Shown here piece by piece: positions 6,848 to 10,997 of a stretch of DNA of 10,997 nucleotides (the first letter of the stretch is position 1; each line of letters starts with the position of its first letter). The stretch is from NCBI GenBank assembly GCA_947244675.1, contig CAMXLV010000051.1, positions 1-10,997 on the forward strand, in the 5' to 3' direction. This DNA is from an uncultured Clostridium sp. (lineage in GTDB: Bacteria > Bacillota_A > Clostridia > TANB77 > CAG-508). The notes below the pieces were generated by a model, which searched no databases, was not told the origin of the DNA, and saw only the letters and a list, made by a program, of their open reading frames with translations. A program made the position numbers and the translations under genes.

Positions 6848-8261
6848 ATGCTTAAAAATATACAATTTAATAAAATTATATTAATACTATTCATAATAGG
6901 AATTATTATTATTAGTGGATTAGGAGTCTTTTTCTTGAATTCATTAAATCATTTGAGTGGAGAAGAAATCAAAGAATTGCAAAACAAAACAATAGGAGCC
7001 TTAGCAATAGCAGGAGTGCTATTTGCTTTAGTAGGGATTATAACAGCTAGCATCTTATCCAAATATCTTATTTATCCCATTAATAAATTAATTGAGAGTG
7101 CTGAGAAAATAGCAGAAGAAGAAAACAAAATTGGCAAAAAAATGCTAACACGTAAAAAAGGAAATGAGGCACAAAATTTAGAAAATGTATTAGGTGTTAT
7201 GACAACAGAATTAAAAGAAAAACTAAGTGAAGTATCTACTCAAAAAAATCAAATTGAAACCATTTTACTTCATATGACAGATGGAATTATTGCTTTTAAT
7301 ATGAAAGGAGAAATCATATTAATCAATCCAGCAGCTAAGAAATTTTTAAGCATTCGCCCAGAAGACAATAATTTTGAAGACATCTTCAAAAAATTTCATT
7401 TAGATATTAATATGGAAAAAATAATATATCTGGAGAATTGGACTTCGACAGAACAAAGAATTAGAGTAGAAGACGAATATATGAATGTATTTTTTGCACC
7501 ATTTAAAAATGAAACAGACAGACCAGATGGTGTCATTGCAGTAATACAAGACATCACAGAACATGTAAAATTAGATGATATGCGAAAAGAATTCGTAGCT
7601 GATGTATCACATGAATTAAAAACACCAATTACTTCAATTATGGGATATGCAGACACCCTTTTAGAAGGAGAATATGACAAAGAAACACAAGACAAATTCT
7701 TAAATGTTATAGCAACAGAAGCAAGAAGAATGGCGAAACTAGTAACAGATTTATTAACCTTATCTCGTTATGATAATAACAATAAATTAGTACAAAAAGA
7801 ATCATTTGACTTAGGAGATCTAGTAAAAAAATGCCAAGACAAGTTAGCTATTGAAATTAAAAAGAAAGGGCATAAAGTAAATTGTTTTGTAACAGCAGAT
7901 GTTCCACCAGTTTATGCAGATAAATATGACATTGAAAGAGTGGTACTAAATATTTTAACCAATAGTATTAAATACACCAAAGATAAAGGAGAAATAAAAA
8001 TATATGTAGGCTTTGTTTACAATGATGCTTATATTAAAATATTTGATAATGGGATAGGAATACCAGAAGAAGACTTAAATCGAATTTTTGAAAGATTTTA
8101 TCGTGTAGACAAAGCACGTACTAGAGAAATGGGAGGTACAGGACTTCGGACTTTCCATTGCAAAAGAAATCTTAGATAAAAATGGAGGAAGCATTGATAT
8201 CAAAAGTGTAGTAGGGGAAGGGACAGAGGTTGTTGTTAGAATTCCAACCAAAGGAGAATAA
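6848..8261 (+). CDS. Sensor histidine kinase (PhoR/WalK-type), requiring one +1 frameshift
   Basis: This is a membrane sensor kinase that should autophosphorylate and pass the phosphate to a response regulator not encoded in the window. Seen in order: TM helices at about 9-31 and 49-69 with only a short external loop, a HAMP-like linker (about 70-125), a PAS-like domain (about 135-238), the HisKA H-box SHELKTP with H255, the N-box NILTNSIKYT (N372), the G1 box DNGIGIP (from D400), FERFYR, and the G2 box GGTG-L-GLSIAK. The unshifted frame stops at 8179 inside the G2 box. Skipping C8147 restores it and continues to TAA 8259-8261, giving 470 residues with a complete ATPase domain. Because the loop is minimal, ligand sensing may be in the membrane or via PAS. 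Location after murG suggests an envelope-stress or wall-homeostasis role (inference). Start ATG follows AGAGGG, 19 bases after murG. Confidence 0.87.
8144..8152 (+). other. Putative +1 frameshift site 3 (histidine kinase, CGG codon)
   Basis: The frame reads CTT CGG ACT. The G2 box of the kinase ATPase domain (GTGLGLSIAK) requires CTT followed by GGA CTT, so C8147 must be skipped. Without a shift, ten more codons lead to TAA 8177-8179. The P-site codon CUU is the one used in the prfB (RF2) +1 frameshift, and here Leu-tRNA could re-pair on UUC with one G-U pair, so slippage is possible at this site but not required. Confidence 0.7.
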
Positions 8262-8276
8262 CTTTAGGAAGAACAA

Positions 8277-8316
8277 GGGGGATAAAGGAAAAAGTGAAAT
8301 TTTTTCTTTATCCCTT
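8277..8316 (+). terminator. Hairpin ending the cell-wall/kinase transcript
   Basis: Bases 8279-8293 pair with 8300-8314 (15 pairs, one G-U) around the loop GTGAAA, with two further G-U pairs possible outside. The stem begins about 18 bases after the corrected kinase stop. The following bases (TTAAATCATTTT) are only partly T-rich, so termination may be incomplete, or the hairpin may protect the 3' end. Its position right after the shifted stop codon also supports that stop. Confidence 0.6.
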
Positions 8317-8346
8317 AAATCATTTTAAAATATCTTTAAAAATTCA

Positions 8347-8375
8347 TTGATAACTAAAAAAAAATGATGTATAAT
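8347..8375 (+). promoter_or_regulatory. Sigma-A-type promoter for lepB-holB-ricT
   Basis: TTGATA (8347-8352, 5/6 match to -35) and a perfect TATAAT (8370-8375) are separated by exactly 17 bases, with TG just before the -10. Transcription should start near 8382, about 29 bases before lepB. This is the best promoter in the window and marks the start of a new transcription unit after the hairpin. Confidence 0.78.
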
Positions 8376-8410
8376 AGAAAAAGATTACAAAAACATAAGG
8401 AGAGATCGAA

Positions 8411-9049
8411 TTGAAAATAAATGAAAAAACAAAAGAAATTTTAGAGTGGATTTACTGTATTATCATTGCATTAGTGTTAGCAATGTTATTTCGTTACTTT
8501 ATAGGAACACCAACTATTGTAAAACAAATATCTATGAATCCAACTTTAATCCAAGATGAAAGACTATGGCTTAATCGATGGGGAAGAACTATGAAAAAAT
8601 TACCCAAAAGAGGAGAAATTATCACTTTTGAAGAACCAGCCAAAATAACCTATGGATTATCAGAAATAGACCAAAACAATCCAGTTGCTAAATATGATGA
8701 AAAAAATATGTGGCAATGGTTTATGAAAGACTTTTTAGAAATTGGAAAGAGAAGTTACATCAAAAGAGTAATTGCTTTACCAGGAGAGCATGTACAAATA
8801 AAAGAAGGAAAAGTATACATAGATGGAGCAATATTAAAAGAAGATTACTTGCAAGAAGGAATTATTACAGACGTTGTAGGAGAAGGATATGATGATTTTA
8901 TTGTACCAGAAAATTGTGTATTTGCTATGGGAGACAATAGAAATCATAGTACAGACTGTAGAGCATTTGGGTGCATTCCATTAAAAGAAATCGAAAGTAC
9001 AGTAGCCATCCGAATATGGCCATTAGACAAATGGGGAAAAGTGGATTAA
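8411..9049 (+). CDS. lepB: Signal peptidase I
   Basis: Type I signal peptidase cleaves signal peptides from exported pre-proteins at the outer face of the membrane using a Ser/Lys dyad. The 212-residue protein has one N-terminal anchor helix (about 13-31), box B ISMNPTL with nucleophile S41, box D YIKRVIALPGE with general base K118, and box E GDNRNHSTDCRAFG, which keeps the Ser (S180) after GDNR but has Cys in the usual DSR position. About 40 residues between RGEIITF and box D, including an NMWQWFMKDFLEIGK stretch, are longer than in minimal Gram-positive enzymes and may form an extra loop near the membrane (inference). The start is TTG, chosen because AAGGAGAG (8397-8404) is six bases upstream and no in-frame ATG follows before the anchor helix. 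It heads the third transcript; a role specific to its holB/ricT neighbours is not evident. Confidence 0.94.
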   Translation: MKINEKTKEILEWIYCIIIALVLAMLFRYFIGTPTIVKQISMNPTLIQDERLWLNRWGRTMKKLPKRGEIITFEEPAKITYGLSEIDQNNPVAKYDEKNMWQWFMKDFLEIGKRSYIKRVIALPGEHVQIKEGKVYIDGAILKEDYLQEGIITDVVGEGYDDFIVPENCVFAMGDNRNHSTDCRAFGCIPLKEIESTVAIRIWPLDKWGKVD

Positions 9050-9068
9050 GAAATAAAGAGGTAAAAGG

Positions 9069-9956
9069 ATGTTTGAAGAAATAATAGGAAACGAAGAAAT
9101 CAAAGAAACATTGGCAAAATCTATTGAAAAACAGACCATATCACATAGTTATCTAATGGTAGGAATACAAGGAATTGGAAAAAAAATGTTAGCCTTAACA
9201 TTTGCAAAACAAATTTTGTGTCAAACAAAGGAGCAAAAATGCAATTGCAAATCTTGTCTTGAATTTGAAAATAACAACCATCCAGATTTTAACAAAATAG
9301 AGCCAGAAGGAAACAGCATAAAAATAGAGCAAATTCGTCTTCTACAAAAAAAAATACAAGAAAAACCAATTGTTTCTGATAAAAAAGTATATATCATTAA
9401 TGAAGCAGAATTAATGACAAAAGAAGCACAAAACTGTTTATTAAAAACATTAGAAGAGCCACCAGAGTTTGCCACCATTATTTTGATTGCAAGTCAAGAA
9501 AGTTTACTCTTACCAACCATAAAATCAAGAAGTATGATATTAACCTTTCAGCCAATTGAAGAAGAAAAGATCAAAGAATACTTAGAAGAAAATTATAAAA
9601 TGCTAAACCTTACCCAAGAACAATTAGCTATATTTCAAGGAAGCATTGGCAAAGCCATTATGTTAAAAGACAAACAAGACGAATATCAAAAAATACAGAT
9701 GCTAATAGAACAGCTAAACCAAAAAGACTTAATTGAAATTTTGCAATTAGCAGAACCATTATATAAAGCCAAAGAAGAAATTTTTGAAAAATTAGAATAT
9801 AGCAATGTTATACTACTAAATCATGCTAAAGAGAACCATTTATACACAAATTGCATAAAAATTGTGGAAAACACAAAAAAAAGGTTGAAACAAAATGCAA
9901 ATTATGATATGTGTATAGATAATCTAATATTTAATATGTGGGAGGAATTAAATTAA
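9069..9956 (+). CDS. holB: DNA polymerase III delta' subunit
   Basis: Delta' is the stator subunit of the clamp loader that places the beta clamp on DNA during replication. The 295-residue AAA+ protein starts with SHSYLMVGIQGIGKK, a P-loop-like segment (residues 32-39) in which the final Ser/Thr is replaced by Lys, as expected for the non-hydrolysing delta'. A zinc-module cysteine set follows (C51, C58, C60, C63), then HPDF, LMTKEAQNCLLKTLEEPP and the sensor-1 region with KSRS in place of the SRC motif of active loaders. The C-terminal third is divergent, as is common. In Firmicutes holB is classically followed by the PSP1-domain gene yaaT/ricT, and that order holds here. The zinc spacing (six and one residues) is slightly compressed relative to E. 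coli. Confidence 0.93.
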   Translation: MFEEIIGNEEIKETLAKSIEKQTISHSYLMVGIQGIGKKMLALTFAKQILCQTKEQKCNCKSCLEFENNNHPDFNKIEPEGNSIKIEQIRLLQKKIQEKPIVSDKKVYIINEAELMTKEAQNCLLKTLEEPPEFATIILIASQESLLLPTIKSRSMILTFQPIEEEKIKEYLEENYKMLNLTQEQLAIFQGSIGKAIMLKDKQDEYQKIQMLIEQLNQKDLIEILQLAEPLYKAKEEIFEKLEYSNVILLNHAKENHLYTNCIKIVENTKKRLKQNANYDMCIDNLIFNMWEELN

Positions 9957-10001
9957 CGAATAGATTCCTAGATAAGTAGTAGTGAGAAAGGAAGAAAATA
10001 A

Positions 10002-10877
10002 TTGAAAAATATCATAGGAGTTAGATTTAAAAAATTAGGAAAAATCTATTTCTTTAATCCAAAAAATCTAAAAATAAGAAAAGGCGACAAAGTAATTGTA
10101 GAAACAGCACAAGGGGAAGAATATGGTGAAGTTATGATACAAAATCGTTGGATAGAAGACGAAAAAATAGTAACACCATTAAAAAAAGTGATAAGAATAG
10201 CTAATTACAAAGACCATAAGCAATATGAAGAATGTAGAAAAAAAGAAAAAGAAGCTTTTTCCATTTGTCTAAAAAAGATAAAAGAACACAAATTAGACAT
10301 GACATTAACTGATGTAGAATATAAATTTGATAACAGCAAAATTTTATTCTATTTCACAGCAGATGGAAGAATTGATTTTAGAGAATTGGTAAAAGACCTA
10401 GCAGCCATTTATAAAACAAGGATTGAATTAAGACAAATTGGAGTAAGAGACGAAGTAAAAAGAATTGGAGGAAATGGTGTATGTGGGAGAGAATTGTGTT
10501 GTTGCTCTTTTTTAAGTGATTTTGAAACCGTATCCATAAAAATGGCAAAAGAGCAAAATATGTCATTAAATCCATCGAAAATATCAGGAAATTGTGGAAG
10601 ACTTATGTGTTGTCTAAAATACGAAAATGAAGTTTATGAAGAAAAATTAGAAAGATTGCCTAACCTAGGAGCTATTGTAAAAACCGAAGACGGAGAAGGG
10701 GAAGTAGATGCCATCGAAACCTTAAAAGAAAGAGTAAGAGTTAAAATAAAAGATACAGAAACAGGAGAATATTTTTATAAAAGATATGATGCCAAAGATA
10801 TAAAAATAATCAAAGATGTAATAGCAGAAAAGATAGACCAAGAAGAATTAGAAGAGCTAAAAAAATTAGAAGGATAA
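10002..10877 (+). CDS. ricT: PSP1-domain protein RicT/YaaT
   Basis: The 291-residue product matches the PSP1 family: an N-terminal beta-rich segment IIGVRFKKLGKIYFF, RQIGVRDEVKRIGG, and a conserved cysteine-rich core with C161, C166, C167, C168, C198, C203 and C204 (motifs NGVCGRELCC and GNCGRLMCC). In Bacillus subtilis the orthologue forms the RicA-RicF-RicT complex, which carries iron-sulfur clusters and affects RNase Y-dependent mRNA maturation, sporulation and competence; cluster binding here is inferred from the conserved cysteines. The start is TTG at 10002, after GAAAGGAAG, and no ATG lies close by. CGGA at 10691-10694 falls across an Asp-Gly codon pair (GAC GGA) in frame, so the gene reads through without a shift. 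The ricF and ricA partners are not in this window. Confidence 0.9.
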   Translation: MKNIIGVRFKKLGKIYFFNPKNLKIRKGDKVIVETAQGEEYGEVMIQNRWIEDEKIVTPLKKVIRIANYKDHKQYEECRKKEKEAFSICLKKIKEHKLDMTLTDVEYKFDNSKILFYFTADGRIDFRELVKDLAAIYKTRIELRQIGVRDEVKRIGGNGVCGRELCCCSFLSDFETVSIKMAKEQNMSLNPSKISGNCGRLMCCLKYENEVYEEKLERLPNLGAIVKTEDGEGEVDAIETLKERVRVKIKDTETGEYFYKRYDAKDIKIIKDVIAEKIDQEELEELKKLEG

Positions 10878-10920
10878 AAACAAATTGCTAAACTATAAAA
10901 ATTAATAGGAGGTGAAAAAA

Positions 10921-10997
10921 ATGGCATATAAAATTACAGAAAAATGTATTTCTTGTGGTGCTTGTGCAGCAGAATGTCCAGTTGGATGTATATCACA
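10921..10997 (+). CDS. 4Fe-4S ferredoxin, 5' portion
   Basis: The ATG at 10921 follows a near-perfect ribosome binding site AGGAGGTG (10907-10914) six bases upstream and opens a frame that runs off the window. The first 25 residues begin MAYKITEKCISCGACAAECP, a complete CxxCxxCxxxCP cluster-binding motif with cysteines at 9, 12, 15 and 19. This is the N-terminus of the small 2[4Fe-4S] clostridial-type ferredoxins, which carry electrons in anaerobic metabolism. Residue 23 is also Cys (PVGC). The second cluster motif and the gene end lie outside. It is 43 bases after ricT with no terminator seen between them, so it may share the transcript. Confidence 0.9.
   Translation, partial: MAYKITEKCISCGACAAECPVGCIS

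Noticed and set aside
10691..10694. CGGA in ricT as a fourth frameshift site
   Set aside because: The bases fall as GAC GGA in the ricT frame, the protein continues normally to 10877, and CGG is not a codon there. It serves as a useful control instead.

Overview
The window reads as a strongly AT-rich, low-GC Gram-positive chromosome, most likely an anaerobic member of the Clostridia. The pointers are purine-rich coding strands, GGAGG-type ribosome binding sites, occasional TTG starts, an aspartate carbamoyltransferase with a separate regulatory chain (pyrBI), a holB-ricT neighbourhood as in Firmicutes, and a clostridial-type ferredoxin. The species cannot be named from the sequence. All genes lie on the + strand, gaps are short, and no RNA gene, mobile element or CRISPR array is visible.

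Layout. (1) Positions 1-419 hold the 3' end of a gene for an amidase-domain (papain-like fold) protein. (2) Positions 468-1922 form a self-contained pyrimidine unit: promoter, pyrB, pyrI and a strong intrinsic terminator. (3) Positions 1944-8314 form a peptidoglycan/division unit: promoter, murE, mraY, ftsW, murG, a sensor histidine kinase and a hairpin. It is a reduced dcw cluster without murF or murD. (4) From 8347 on, a third promoter drives lepB (signal peptidase I), holB (DNA polymerase III delta'), ricT/yaaT (PSP1 domain) and a ferredoxin gene cut by the window end.

How the genes work together. MurE, MraY and MurG are steps from the UDP-MurNAc peptide to lipid II. FtsW is the SEDS glycosyltransferase that polymerises lipid II at the septum. 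The co-transcribed kinase is therefore a plausible envelope sensor, though its partner regulator is not in the window. PyrBI commits carbon and nitrogen to UMP, which also feeds UDP-sugar precursors.

The outstanding observation is at three points: 5283 and 5593 in ftsW, and 8147 in the histidine kinase. At each, the reading frame breaks by exactly +1. Each break is an in-frame CGG codon followed by A, and skipping the C restores a GGA glycine codon in a highly conserved motif and the complete protein. By eye, CGG occurs only four times on the + strand. The fourth copy (10691) straddles two codons in ricT, where no shift is needed. So every in-frame CGG in the window coincides with a required +1 shift. 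This looks like recoding at a rare or unassigned CGG codon (Gly-tRNA reading GGA out of frame, or a quadruplet CGGA decoded as Gly) rather than three random lesions. A systematic sequencing or assembly artefact remains the main alternative.
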